A DNA stretch of 64,000 nucleotides from Rhodospirillales bacterium (GTDB lineage Bacteria; Pseudomonadota; Alphaproteobacteria; Reyranellales; Reyranellaceae): contig JACPOB010000067.1 in NCBI GenBank assembly GCA_016185145.1, positions 1-64,000 of the forward strand, given 5' to 3'. Every line of letters starts with the position of its first letter. Position 1 is the first letter of the stretch. Below are positions 12,021 through 21,086 of the stretch, one piece after another. The notes beneath the pieces were generated by a model. The model was not told where the DNA came from. It was given only the letters and a program-made list of their open reading frames with translations, and made no database searches. The translations under genes were made by a program, and so were the position numbers.

Positions 12021-12166
12021 CTTGCCGGACAGCGAGCCTCCAGGCCCGCTCATGGTCTTCCGGACCGCGAGCCTCCGGCTCGCTCAAGATTCATGAGCGA
12101 GCCGGAGGCTCGCGGTCCGGAAGATCATGACCATGAGCGGGCCTGGAGGCCCGCGGTCCGGCAAGA
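12021..12166. repeat. Nested double REPIN
   Basis: Four REP units arranged as one palindrome inside another. The inner pair has stem GCGAGCC/GGCTCGC around TCC; the outer right unit has GCGGGCC/GGCCCGC, and the outer left unit has one mismatch. Boxes CCGGACC and TCATGA delimit the units. It fills the gap between the lipoprotein gene and the convergent membrane protein gene. Confidence 0.85.
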
Positions 12167-13459
12167 TCAAAACGCCCGCCTCGCCCACAGCAGGCCGCGG
12201 GCAAAGAACTCGACGATCACGCCGAGCAGGACCAGCACGAAGGCGTTCACCGGCATGGCGTAGCTGTGGCTGGGGAGGGCGGCCATCGCCTGGGCGAGGA
12301 ACAGGCCGGCGAAGGCCACCGCCACGCCCTCGATCACCAGCCCCTGCATGAAGTTCAGCTGCCGCCAGGCGCCGAATGCCGTCGCCGCCAGGAAATGGAC
12401 CAGCCCGATCGCCAGCACGATGCCGAACGGCGGCCCGGGATAGAGCGTCGGCGTGCCGAGCAGTATCCACGCCTTCTCGAGGTAGATGCGGACGACCTCG
12501 GCCGGATCCTCCGCCCAGCGCGCCAGATAGAGTTTCCACATCAGGCGGAAATATTCGGGCGAGCACCAGACGACGCCGGCCTTGTCGGCGATCTCCTCGC
12601 CGTGGTCGTCGTCGTAGCGGATGCCCCACTTGTTCTCGACGAAGCCGAGGCCGAGATAGAGCGTGTGCGACAGGCCGTGCGTGGCCAGCCGCTCGGCCTT
12701 CTGCATCTCGAAGGCGGCGTCGCGCGCCATCACCACCCAGCGCGGCGTGGTGAAGGCGAGGACGGCGAGAATGCCGACCAGCAGCACCGGGGCGGGGCGG
12801 ATCCGCCGCGCCAGAAGGACGATCATCACCGCGGCGGTGACCATCAGCCCCATCATGCCGATCGATTCGCGCATCAGCGTCGCCATGCCGAGGAAGACGA
12901 TGCCCGCGGCGATCCACAGGTTGCCGGCACGCCGGGACAGCAGGCCGATCTCGCGAGCCGCCAGCGCCATCGGCAGCACGGCGGCCAGGCTCACCAGGCC
13001 GACATAGGCCCAGTGCGGCGAGGTGCCCATCCAGCCGAGGTACTCGATCGGCCCCTTCCACAGCAGCACGATCGAGGCGATGTAGGCCCGCAACGCAAAC
13101 AGCAGGCCGGCCAGCGTCAGGAGCCCGAGCGTGTCGGCGAGGGTATTGAGGCGCGCCACGTCGATCAGGTCGGCGTGCCGGCGCGTCGCCATCGACCACA
13201 GGCCCAGCAGCAGCGCATGGCCCGGATCGTCGGCGATGGCGCGCTCCGAGATCGGCACCAGCTTCCCCTGCTCGCAGACGGCGAGCCAGACGCCGCGCTC
13301 GAGCGCGCAGTCGGCTGCGGCCAGCCACACGTTGGTCGCCTTCCAATCCGACGGCATGATGTCGGCGTAATGGCCGTAGCGTTCGGAGTCGGTGTAGGTG
13401 CGCTGGAACTGGCCCCAGACGAGCAACGCTGCAAACAGGAAAAAGACCAGTCCTCTCAA
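12167..13459 (-). CDS. Polytopic inner-membrane protein of unknown function
   Basis: 430 residues with around ten hydrophobic segments and one sizeable hydrophilic loop after the first (residues about 20-75, containing SERYGHYADIMPSDW). A second polar region near the middle carries GFVENKWGIRYDDDHGEE and a cysteine. The overall look, with a long first periplasmic loop holding acidic residues, resembles GT-C-type membrane glycosyltransferases, but I see no diagnostic DxD pair, so this is only a suggestion. The stop lies one base from the nested REPIN. It diverges from a small lipoprotein gene. Confidence 0.6.
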   Translation of the reverse strand: MRGLVFFLFAALLVWGQFQRTYTDSERYGHYADIMPSDWKATNVWLAAADCALERGVWLAVCEQGKLVPISERAIADDPGHALLLGLWSMATRRHADLIDVARLNTLADTLGLLTLAGLLFALRAYIASIVLLWKGPIEYLGWMGTSPHWAYVGLVSLAAVLPMALAAREIGLLSRRAGNLWIAAGIVFLGMATLMRESIGMMGLMVTAAVMIVLLARRIRPAPVLLVGILAVLAFTTPRWVVMARDAAFEMQKAERLATHGLSHTLYLGLGFVENKWGIRYDDDHGEEIADKAGVVWCSPEYFRLMWKLYLARWAEDPAEVVRIYLEKAWILLGTPTLYPGPPFGIVLAIGLVHFLAATAFGAWRQLNFMQGLVIEGVAVAFAGLFLAQAMAALPSHSYAMPVNAFVLVLLGVIVEFFARGLLWARRAF

Positions 13460-13558
13460 CGCTCCCCCTGCGGCCTCACGGCGGTGTCATTTACCCGGCC
13501 TTGACCCGTGCACGCAACGCAGCGCACCCTCGGCCGGCGGTTGCGATCGGAGTATCGG

Positions 13559-13960
13559 ATGCGTGCCGTCGTCGCCTTTCTGCTGCTTTGGCTGGTCGGT
13601 GCCTGCGCCGGGCAGACCAACCAGGAATTCGACATGAGGCTGCGCGAAATGGCCGGCAGCAACGAGCGCGCCCTGCTGGGCGGCATGGGCCGCATTCCCG
13701 ACAACACCTACCAGCTCGACGACGACACCAAGATCCTGCAGTGGCGCTGGGACACGTCCTACATCTCGGGCGGCTGGGCGCCAACCTACCAGCGTGTCGG
13801 TTGGGGGTTGTGGATGCCGGTCGGCGGCTTTCCGCCGACCCTGGTGCGCCAGGGCTGCATCGTCGAATGGACGGTGACCAAGGGCTCGACTCAGTCCTAT
13901 CGCTGGCAGGGCAGCGGCTGCGGCACGGTTACCATCCACTCCACGCCGCCGCCGGGCTAG
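13559..13960 (+). CDS. Small lipoprotein, unknown
   Basis: 133 residues. The ATG at 13559 starts a lipoprotein signal (MRAVVAFLLLWLVGAC, lipobox LVGAC, C16). An in-frame ATG 51 bases upstream only adds an arginine-rich prefix. The mature part is rich in Trp, Tyr and Gly (LQWRWDTSYISGGWAPTY) with cysteines in RQGCIVEW and GSGCGTV that could pair. No family recognised. It lies 33 bases upstream of the DUF2252 gene on the same strand. Confidence 0.7.
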   Translation: MRAVVAFLLLWLVGACAGQTNQEFDMRLREMAGSNERALLGGMGRIPDNTYQLDDDTKILQWRWDTSYISGGWAPTYQRVGWGLWMPVGGFPPTLVRQGCIVEWTVTKGSTQSYRWQGSGCGTVTIHSTPPPG

Positions 13961-13993
13961 ACTGCGGCGACAGACTGTAGGAGCGGGGGAAAC

Positions 13994-15460
13994 GTGACTG
14001 TCGTCGAACTGAAGGGAAACATCGATCCGAGCTATTACCGGCTGCTCTCCGGCCAGGAGCGCAACCGGCTGGCCGACATGTTCGAGGCCAGGCGCCCTTC
14101 CGTGGAAGAGCGTCTGGCGGCCGGCAAGGCCTTGCGCGAGAAGGTGCCGCGCACCGCTCACGCCACCTACGACAAGGCGGCCGACCGGCCCGATCCCGTC
14201 GACATCCTCGAGAAGCAGAACGCCGGCCGCGTCCAGAAGCTGGTGCCGGTGCGCTATGCGCGCATGCTCGTCTCGCCCTTCGCCTTCCTGCGCGGTTCGG
14301 CGGCCGTCATGACCGACGACCTGTCGCGCACGCCGCTCACCGGCATGGCAGTCGGGGCGTGCGGCGACATGCACGTCTCCAACTTCGGCGTCTATGCCTC
14401 GGCGGAGCGCAATCTGGTGTTCGCCATCAACGATTTCGACGAGGTCCATCCCGGGCCTTGGGAATGGGACCTGAAGCGCCTCGCGGCCAGCGCCGCGGTA
14501 GCCGTGCGCTTCATGGGCGGCGACAAGGCGGCTGCCGCCGAGGCGGCGGCCGCCTGCGTGGCGAGCTATCGCCGGCGCATGGGCGACTACGCCGAGATGG
14601 GCTATCTCGAGATCTGGTACGACACCATAGACGAACGCGAGATGCTCGAGGCGCTGTCGCCTCGTGTGCGCAAGAACGCCGAGCGCACCATCGCCAAGGC
14701 GCGGGCCAAGGGCCATATCCGCTCGCTCGACAAGCTGACCGAGCAGGTCAACGGCGAGCCGCGCATCGTCGAGGATGTGCCCCTGATCGTGCGCGAGACC
14801 CATACGGAGAAGGGCACGCCGGTGCGCGAAGCCCTGAACGAGATGCTCGCCGCCTATGTCAGCTCCCTGTCGCTCGATCGCCAGCGTCTGCTGGCGCGCT
14901 ACCGCCTAGTCGACGCCGCGCGCAAGGTGGTGGGCGTGGGCAGCGTCGGCACGGCCTGCTGGGTGCTGCTGCTGCAGGGCGTCGATGACGACGATCCCCT
15001 GTTCCTGCAGGTCAAGGAGGCCAAGGCGTCGGTCCTGACGCCCTATGTCGACCTGCGCCTGTCGGTCGCCAACGAAGGGCAGCGCGTGGTCGTTGGCCAG
15101 CGCGCCACGCAGGGCTCGCCCGACATCTTCCTCGGTTGGGGCGAGGCCGACGGCAAGCACTTCTATATCCGCCAGCTCGCCGACATGAAGGGCAGCGCCA
15201 GCTTCGCCGAGGGTGATCAGGACGGCATCGCCAAGTTCATCGAATATTGCGGTCTGTGCGGCTGGGCGCTGGCGCTGGCGCACGCCAAGACCGGCGACCC
15301 GGCCATGATAGCGGGCTACTGCGGCGCTTCGGCCACGCTCGACGAGGCGATCGCCAAGTTCGCACTGGCCTACGCCAAGCAGACCGAGCAGGACCACGAT
15401 GCGCTCGACAAGGCGCGCCGCGCCGGCCGTATCAAGGTGGCGGCGGGCAGCATCGTCTAG
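13994..15460 (+). CDS. DUF2252 family protein
   Basis: 488 residues, normal for the family. It starts with GTG at 13994 behind GGGGGAAAC. The signature motifs are GDMHVSNFG at 124-132 and NDFDE at 146-150, followed by the PWEWDLKRLAAS helix. These resemble the catalytic and metal-binding loops of aminoglycoside-kinase-like folds, so a kinase-like activity on an unknown substrate is suspected; this is not demonstrated for the family as far as I know. Confidence 0.88.
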   Translation: MTVVELKGNIDPSYYRLLSGQERNRLADMFEARRPSVEERLAAGKALREKVPRTAHATYDKAADRPDPVDILEKQNAGRVQKLVPVRYARMLVSPFAFLRGSAAVMTDDLSRTPLTGMAVGACGDMHVSNFGVYASAERNLVFAINDFDEVHPGPWEWDLKRLAASAAVAVRFMGGDKAAAAEAAAACVASYRRRMGDYAEMGYLEIWYDTIDEREMLEALSPRVRKNAERTIAKARAKGHIRSLDKLTEQVNGEPRIVEDVPLIVRETHTEKGTPVREALNEMLAAYVSSLSLDRQRLLARYRLVDAARKVVGVGSVGTACWVLLLQGVDDDDPLFLQVKEAKASVLTPYVDLRLSVANEGQRVVVGQRATQGSPDIFLGWGEADGKHFYIRQLADMKGSASFAEGDQDGIAKFIEYCGLCGWALALAHAKTGDPAMIAGYCGASATLDEAIAKFALAYAKQTEQDHDALDKARRAGRIKVAAGSIV

Positions 15461-15547
15461 CCCGGCCGCCGATTCGCCCATAATTCGCCCCAAGGGCGAC
15501 GCAGCCCCGCGGTTCCCTCCAGCGTTGTCACGGCCAAGGAGGAGGAT

Positions 15548-15991
15548 TTGCTGCGTCGCCTGGGACTGCCCCTGTCGTTGATGATCGTGGCCGGCGCCTG
15601 CGCCGGCAGCCCGTCGGCGCCGTCGCAGGCCGACCAGGAGGCCAAGCGATTCGATCCGCCGGCGCCGTCCAAGGGGGCGCTCTACGTCTATCGTTCGGGA
15701 TTGATGGGCGCCATGCGGCCGGTCGATGTCAGCTTGGCGGGCGGCGCCTCCGCTCAACTCGGCTACCATACGTTCATTCGACTGGAAGGACCGCCGGGCC
15801 AAATCGATATCGCCTGCAAGGTCGGCGACAACACCACCAACGGCCAGGTCGAGATCCAGGACGGTCAGACGCGCTTTGTCGAGGTTTCGATGAAGGCCGG
15901 GCTGTGGTCGCCGAGCTGCGAGGTGACAGAAGTGGCGCCGAACGAAGGGCAGGCCGCTGTTCGCTCCTCTCGCCGCGTCGAGCCCCTTTAA
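15548..15991 (+). CDS. DUF2846-like lipoprotein
   Basis: 147 residues from a TTG start at 15548 with a strong AAGGAGGAGG site just before it. Lipoprotein signal with lipobox VAGAC near residue 18. The mature part, KGALYVYRSGLMGAMRPVDVSLAG followed by GYHTFIRLEGPPGQIDIAC, resembles the DUF2846 fold found in small envelope lipoproteins. The 3' end overlaps the convergent acyl-CoA-dehydrogenase-like gene by four bases. Confidence 0.7.
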   Translation: MLRRLGLPLSLMIVAGACAGSPSAPSQADQEAKRFDPPAPSKGALYVYRSGLMGAMRPVDVSLAGGASAQLGYHTFIRLEGPPGQIDIACKVGDNTTNGQVEIQDGQTRFVEVSMKAGLWSPSCEVTEVAPNEGQAAVRSSRRVEPL

Positions 15992-17172
15992 CCGACGAAC
16001 GTGCCGTCGGGGTCGCCGTTGAACAGGATGCGGCCGACCGTCTCGAAATGCGCCTCGCGCGACTGGATCTGCTGCGACAGCGTGTGGATGTCGCGGAAGC
16101 GGCGCTCGAACGGCGTGCCGAGGAAGATCGCCGAGGTGCCGGCGGCCTTGTAGACCCAGTCCGCCGTCTTCTCGGCCTGGTGGATGGCCTGTGTGCAGGC
16201 GAGCCGAACCTTCACCCGGTCCTTGGTGCCGATCGGCTCGACGTCGTCGGCGCGCGCATGCACGTCCTTCAGGATCTCGACCAGCCAGGCGCGCGCCGAG
16301 CCGATGTCGGCTTCGCGGCGGGCGACGTCGGACTGCACGGTCGGGCTGTCGGCGAGGCGGCCGAGATAGCGCGGCGTCTTGGTCGAGGCGAGCTCGATGA
16401 AGGCGTCGAGCATGGCCCGCGCGATGCCGAGCGCCACCGCGGCCACGCCGCAGGCATAGAGGCCCTGCATGGTGAAGGCGTAGAGCGGGCCCTTGTCGCG
16501 GCGCAGCGTCGGGTCCTCGCGCGTGCCGGAGAAGGCCTCGGGAACGAAGACGTCGGTGCAGGAGTAGCCTTCGGACGCCGTGCCGCGCATGCCGAGCGTG
16601 TGCCAGTCGTGGATCGGCGACGTCTCGGCCTTGGGCATAAGGACCGTGCGCACGGTCGGCCGGCCGAAGCGGTTGCGGCGCAGCGAGCCGTCGGCCTCCG
16701 CGACGTTGCCGTGGGCGCCGATCCAGCTGGCCTGGCGATAGCCCGAGGAGAAATGCCACTCGCCGGTCACGCGATAGCCGCCGGGTACGGCAACGAGCTT
16801 GTGCTGGTTGGGCGGCCCCCAGGAGATCAGGCCGCGCGGATCGCCGTAGATCGTGCGCGCCGCCTCGAGCGGAATGAACGGTGCGATCAGGGCCGAGCTG
16901 TTGGCCACGAACATGTTCCAGCCGAGCGACCCGTCATGGCGCGCGATCTCCTCGACCGCCGCGACATAGACCCATGGCTCGACTTCCTCGCCGCCCAGCG
17001 AACGCGGCAGCAGCAGGCGGAACAGCCGCGATTCGTGCAGCGCGCCGATCAGCGGCTCGGGAAAGTCCTGCAGCTTCTCGATCTCGTCAGCGACGGCCGC
17101 GATCGTCGGGCCGAGCGCGCGCGCCCGGGCGACGGGGTCGGGCTGACGGATCGAGAGGCCGACGTCGTTCAT
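15988..17172 (-). CDS. Acyl-CoA dehydrogenase-fold flavin monooxygenase-like protein
   Basis: 394 residues from the ATG at 17172; upstream in-frame codons fall in repeat-derived sequence. The N-terminal helical domain is followed by HDGSLGWNMFV and a middle beta domain (GEWHFSSGYRQASW, HDWHTLGMRGTAS), and then the C-terminal four-helix region. The pattern, with a HTLGMRGT-type loop and no obvious catalytic Glu of true acyl-CoA dehydrogenases, fits the HpaH/HsaA/DszC group of reduced-flavin-dependent oxygenases. No reductase partner is adjacent. Substrate unknown. The same-strand ferredoxin oxidoreductase lies upstream, separated by a palindromic element. Confidence 0.8.
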   Translation of the reverse strand: MNDVGLSIRQPDPVARARALGPTIAAVADEIEKLQDFPEPLIGALHESRLFRLLLPRSLGGEEVEPWVYVAAVEEIARHDGSLGWNMFVANSSALIAPFIPLEAARTIYGDPRGLISWGPPNQHKLVAVPGGYRVTGEWHFSSGYRQASWIGAHGNVAEADGSLRRNRFGRPTVRTVLMPKAETSPIHDWHTLGMRGTASEGYSCTDVFVPEAFSGTREDPTLRRDKGPLYAFTMQGLYACGVAAVALGIARAMLDAFIELASTKTPRYLGRLADSPTVQSDVARREADIGSARAWLVEILKDVHARADDVEPIGTKDRVKVRLACTQAIHQAEKTADWVYKAAGTSAIFLGTPFERRFRDIHTLSQQIQSREAHFETVGRILFNGDPDGTFVG

Positions 17173-17258
17173 GTCGGACGATTGGGCGCGCCGTAGTGAC
17201 GGATTGTCAATGGAGGTCGCTCGCGGTGCGAGCGTACGGCCGCATTTGAACGATTTCC

Positions 17259-17381
17259 CGTCATCCCGAGCGGAGCCGCCCGAAGGGCGGCGCAGTCGAG
17301 GGACCTTTTCATGTCGACGCATCAACAAAAAACAGGTCCCTCCACTACGCCTCGCTGCGCTCGGCTCCGGTCGGGATGACG
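17259..17381. repeat. Complete GTCATCCC...GGGATGAC inverted element
   Basis: Arms start CGTCATCCCGA and end TCGGGATGACG. Inner arms GAGGGACCT (17299-17307) and AGGTCCCTC face each other around an A-rich centre. A half copy lies at 7997-8053, just after truncated recA, and a weaker relative near 20808. The stop codon of the upstream ferredoxin oxidoreductase lies in its centre (17322), so the last 20 or so codons of that gene are repeat-derived. Confidence 0.75.
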
Positions 17382-20300
17382 CAGGTGGGCATCCTTCACA
17401 TGGCCATAGCCCTTGATGTCGTCCGGCACGGAGGCCAGCCCCACGGCCAGGTCATGGTTCGAGGCGGAAAGGCCGGCGAGCAGCTCGCCGATCAGCGCCT
17501 CGTATTCACCGATCAGCGCCCGCTCGGCCTTGCGCTCGGCGGTGCGTCCGAACGGATCGAAGGCGGTACCGCGCAGGAACTTGAATTTCGCCAGCAATCT
17601 GAAAGCCGGCATCATCCACGAGCCGAACTCCTGCTTCAGCAGATGTCCCGTCTTGGGATCGCGGCTGGCGAACAGCGGCGGGGCGAGATGGAACTTCAGC
17701 TTGTAGTCGCCCTCGAACTGTCGCTCGATCCCGACCTGGAAGGCGGCATCGGCGTAGAGCCGCGCGACCTCGTACTCGTCCTTGTAGGCCAGCAGCTTGG
17801 CGTAGTTGCGGGCGACGGCTTCGGCGAGCCCGCTCTTGCCGGTCTTCTGCTCGGCCAACCGCACCTGCTCGACCAGCGCCTTGTAGCGCTCGGCCAGCGC
17901 CGCGTTCTGGTAGCCGGCGAGATGTTTCGCGCGCGACGCCACGATCTCGTCCAGCGTCCGGGCGATGCGGAAGGGCACGACGTTCTCGGCGGGCGCCACG
18001 ATCGTCTGGACGGCGGCGCGGTCGTGGGCGGCGCGGCGGCCCCAGCGGAAGGCCGCGGTGTTCATCGCCACGGCGGCGCCGTTCAGCTCGATCGCCTTCT
18101 CGAGCGCCTCATGGCCGATCGGGATGAGACCCTTCTGATAGGCGTAACCCAGCATGAACATGTTGGTGGCGATCGAATCGCCCAGAAGCGCCGTGGCGAT
18201 CTCGGTCGCCTCGACGAAGTCGCAGGCCTCGGCGCCCGCCGCCGCCTCGACCGAAAGCCGAAGCGTGTTGACCGGGAAGGCGAGGTCGGGCCGGCGGGTG
18301 AAGTCGCCGGTGATGGTCTGGTGCGTGTTGACGATGGCGTGCGAGGCGCCGGGCTCGAGGCGAGCCAGCGCATCGGCGCTGGCCGACACCACGAGGTCGC
18401 AGCCCAGCAGCAGGTCGGCGCCGCCCGCACCCAGGCGCACGGCATGTAGGGCCTCGGGCGAGGCGCCGATGCGGACATGGCTGATCACCGCGCCGCCCTT
18501 CTGGGCCATGCCGAGCTGGTCGAGCACGGTCACGCCCTTGCCCTCGATGTGCGCGGCCGTGCCCATGATGGCGCCGATGGTGACGACGCCCGTGCCGCCG
18601 ATGCCGGTGATCAGTACGCCATAGGGCTTGTCGGCTACTGCCGGCAGGATGGGCGCACCCGGCAGCGGCGGCTCGGTCGTGGCGACGTCCGTCTTCCTGT
18701 CGGCCTTGCCCTTCCGGACGCCGCCGCCTTCGACGGTGACGAAGCTCGGGCAGAAGCCGTTCAAGCAGGAGAAGTCCTTGTTGCAGGACGACTGGTCGAT
18801 GGCGCGCTTGGTGCCGAAGTCGGTCTCGACCGGCGTGACGCTGAGGCAGTTCGACTGCACCGAGCAGTCGCCGCAGCCTTCGCAGACGGCCTGATTGATG
18901 AACACGCGCCTCGCGGGATCGGGGAAGGTGCCGCGCTTGCGCCGGCGGCGCTTCTCGGCGGCGCAGGTCTGGTCGTAGATCAGCACCGACACGCCCTTCC
19001 ACTCGCGCAATTCGCGCTGCACGTCGTCGAGCGCGCTCCGGTGATGAAAGGTGACGCCGGGCGCCCATTCGGTGCCGACGGGGTACTTGTCCGGATCGTC
19101 GCTCACTAGGGCGATGCGGCGCACGCCCTCGGCGTGGACCTGCTGGCTGATCGTCCACGGCCGCACGTTGCCGTCGTGCGGCTGGCCGCCGGTCATGGCG
19201 ACGGCGTCGTTGTAGAGGATCTTGTAGGTGATGCTGGTGTTGGTCGCGACGGCGTGGCGGATCGCGAGGTAGCCCGAGTGGAAATAGGTGCCGTCGCCCA
19301 GGTTCTGGAAGACGTGCGGCATGTCGCTGAAATGGCTGGCGCCGACCCACGGCGCGCCCTCGGCGCCCATGTGGGTGAACGTCTTGGTGTTGCGCTCCAT
19401 GTTGATCGCGAGCGTGTGACAGCCGATGCCGGCCATCGCCATCGAGCCTTCGGGCACCTTGGTCGAGGAGTTGTGCGGACAGCCGGAGCAGAAATAGGGC
19501 ACGCGCGCCATGCCCGATTCGTTGCGCACCTGGCGGCCGGCGCGCCGCTGCAGGCTTTCCAGGCGCTGCTTTGTGCGGGCACTCAGGCCATCGAGGCCGA
19601 AGCGGGAGACCAGCACCGACGCGATCTCGAACGGCGTGAGCTCGCCGTCGATCTTCAGAAGCTTCTGGCCGCGCTCGTCGGTCTTGCCAACGACGACGGG
19701 TCGCCGGTCGGCCGGTGCGTTGAACAGCGCGTCCTTGAGCTGCTGCTCGATGATCGGCCGCTTCTCCTCGACCACCAGGATCTCGCGCTTGCCCTGGGCG
19801 AAGGCCGTCACGCCCTCGGTCTCGAGCGGCCACACCATGGCGACCTTGTAGACGGCAAGGCCAAGCCGTTCGGCCTCGGCATCGTCGATGCCGAGTTCGT
19901 CCAGCGCCTGGCGCACATCGAGGTAGGACTTGCCGACGGTGACGATGCCGAAGCGCGCATCCGCCCGGCCCATCATCAGGCGATCGAGCTTGTTGGCGCG
20001 CCAGTAGGCCAGCGCCGCCGGATGCTTGACCGTGAGCGTGCGCCGCTCCTGGCCGAGCCAATCGTCGGGCCAGCGGATGTGCACGCCGTCGGGCGGCAGG
20101 ACGAAGTCGGTCGGGAGCTGGATGTCGATGCGATGCGGGTCGACATGGACCGAGGCCGAGGAATCGACCGTCTCGCTCAGGACCTTGAAGGCGACCCACA
20201 GGCCGGAATAGCGCGACAGGGCGAAGGCATGCAGTCCAAGGTCGAGATATTCCTGGACGCTGGCGGCATGGAGGATCGGGATGGCCGCCGCGATCAGGGC

Positions 20301-20780
20301 GGGCTCGCTCTGGTGCGCCGTGGTCGACGACTTGGCCATGTGGTCGTCGCCGGCGAGGGCGACGATGCCGCCGTTCTTCGCCGTGCCGGCAAAGTTGGCG
20401 TGCTTCAGCACGTCGCCCGACCTGTCGACGCCCGGGCCCTTGCCGTACCACATGCCGAACACGCCGTCGTAGCGCGCGCCGGGGTAGAGATGGATCTGCT
20501 GGGTGCCCCACAGCGCGGTGGCGGCGAGGTCCTCGTTGACGCCCGGCTGGAACTCGATGTGGCTGTTCTTGATGAAGCGCTTGGCCTGCCACAGCGCCTG
20601 GTCGAAGCCGCCCAGCGGCGAGCCGCGATAGCCCGAGATGTAGCCCGCCGTGTTCAGGCCGGCCGCCAGGTCGCGCTGGCGCTGCATCATCGGCAGGCGC
20701 ACCAGCGCCTGCGTGCCGGTCAGGTAGACCCTTCCGCTTTCCAGGATGTACTTGTCATCCAGGGTTACCGCGTGGGGCAA
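17322..20780 (-). CDS. Indolepyruvate ferredoxin oxidoreductase (fused, large form)
   Basis: 1152 residues. It is a single-chain 2-oxoacid:ferredoxin oxidoreductase that oxidatively decarboxylates aryl-pyruvates to acyl-CoA, using ThDP and iron-sulfur clusters. The N-terminal pyrimidine-binding domain has GYRGSPLGGFD and EDLAATALWGTQQ; the ThDP region reads YFCSGCPHNSST and GIGCHTLAINM. Cluster cysteines occur around residues 630-645 (CEGCGDCSVQSNC) and 660-680 (SCNKDFSCLNGFC). The gamma-type domain follows with GIGGTGVVTIGAIMG. The normal C-terminus around DDIKGYGHVK is followed by a tail (LRHPDRSRAQRG...) that is encoded by a palindromic repeat. Roles in aromatic or branched amino-acid breakdown are known for the family. 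Confidence 0.93.
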   Translation of the reverse strand: MPHAVTLDDKYILESGRVYLTGTQALVRLPMMQRQRDLAAGLNTAGYISGYRGSPLGGFDQALWQAKRFIKNSHIEFQPGVNEDLAATALWGTQQIHLYPGARYDGVFGMWYGKGPGVDRSGDVLKHANFAGTAKNGGIVALAGDDHMAKSSTTAHQSEPALIAAAIPILHAASVQEYLDLGLHAFALSRYSGLWVAFKVLSETVDSSASVHVDPHRIDIQLPTDFVLPPDGVHIRWPDDWLGQERRTLTVKHPAALAYWRANKLDRLMMGRADARFGIVTVGKSYLDVRQALDELGIDDAEAERLGLAVYKVAMVWPLETEGVTAFAQGKREILVVEEKRPIIEQQLKDALFNAPADRRPVVVGKTDERGQKLLKIDGELTPFEIASVLVSRFGLDGLSARTKQRLESLQRRAGRQVRNESGMARVPYFCSGCPHNSSTKVPEGSMAMAGIGCHTLAINMERNTKTFTHMGAEGAPWVGASHFSDMPHVFQNLGDGTYFHSGYLAIRHAVATNTSITYKILYNDAVAMTGGQPHDGNVRPWTISQQVHAEGVRRIALVSDDPDKYPVGTEWAPGVTFHHRSALDDVQRELREWKGVSVLIYDQTCAAEKRRRRKRGTFPDPARRVFINQAVCEGCGDCSVQSNCLSVTPVETDFGTKRAIDQSSCNKDFSCLNGFCPSFVTVEGGGVRKGKADRKTDVATTEPPLPGAPILPAVADKPYGVLITGIGGTGVVTIGAIMGTAAHIEGKGVTVLDQLGMAQKGGAVISHVRIGASPEALHAVRLGAGGADLLLGCDLVVSASADALARLEPGASHAIVNTHQTITGDFTRRPDLAFPVNTLRLSVEAAAGAEACDFVEATEIATALLGDSIATNMFMLGYAYQKGLIPIGHEALEKAIELNGAAVAMNTAAFRWGRRAAHDRAAVQTIVAPAENVVPFRIARTLDEIVASRAKHLAGYQNAALAERYKALVEQVRLAEQKTGKSGLAEAVARNYAKLLAYKDEYEVARLYADAAFQVGIERQFEGDYKLKFHLAPPLFASRDPKTGHLLKQEFGSWMMPAFRLLAKFKFLRGTAFDPFGRTAERKAERALIGEYEALIGELLAGLSASNHDLAVGLASVPDDIKGYGHVKDAHLRHPDRSRAQRGVVEGPVFC

Positions 20781-21086
20781 GACAGCCTCCCAATACAGAT
20801 CCCGCCGTCATCCCCGAGAGCGGGGCGACAGGGGAGACCGTAGCGACAGAATCTTGCAGCTTGCAATCGGGAACGAGCGGTCCTTGCGAAAAGGATGCTT
20901 TGCGCTGGCGAACCGGCCTTCGCCACCGGCGCTATTTCAAGGTTTCGTGCCGCAGTGAAACGTTGTAAGCGTCGCCGGCCGTCACGGGCGCCGCCGGTTT
21001 CATCGGCGGCCGTCGCCGACGAGACGTGACACAACCAAACGTTGAGCATACACTGGCGTTGCGACTCATTGGCATCGGGGGTGCGA
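20781..21086. other. Divergent intergenic region
   Basis: No gene is seen. It holds a weak copy of the GTCATCCC-type repeat at about 20808-20850 and a CGCCGGCCGTC/GGCGGCCGTCG repeat pair near 20976-21016. It should contain the promoters of the ferredoxin oxidoreductase (minus) and of the giant membrane protein (plus), but I could not assign -35/-10 boxes confidently. Confidence 0.4.

Noticed and set aside
20781..21086. A small gene in the divergent gap
   Set aside because: Frames there run through repeat-derived sequence and have no ribosome site or protein-like composition.
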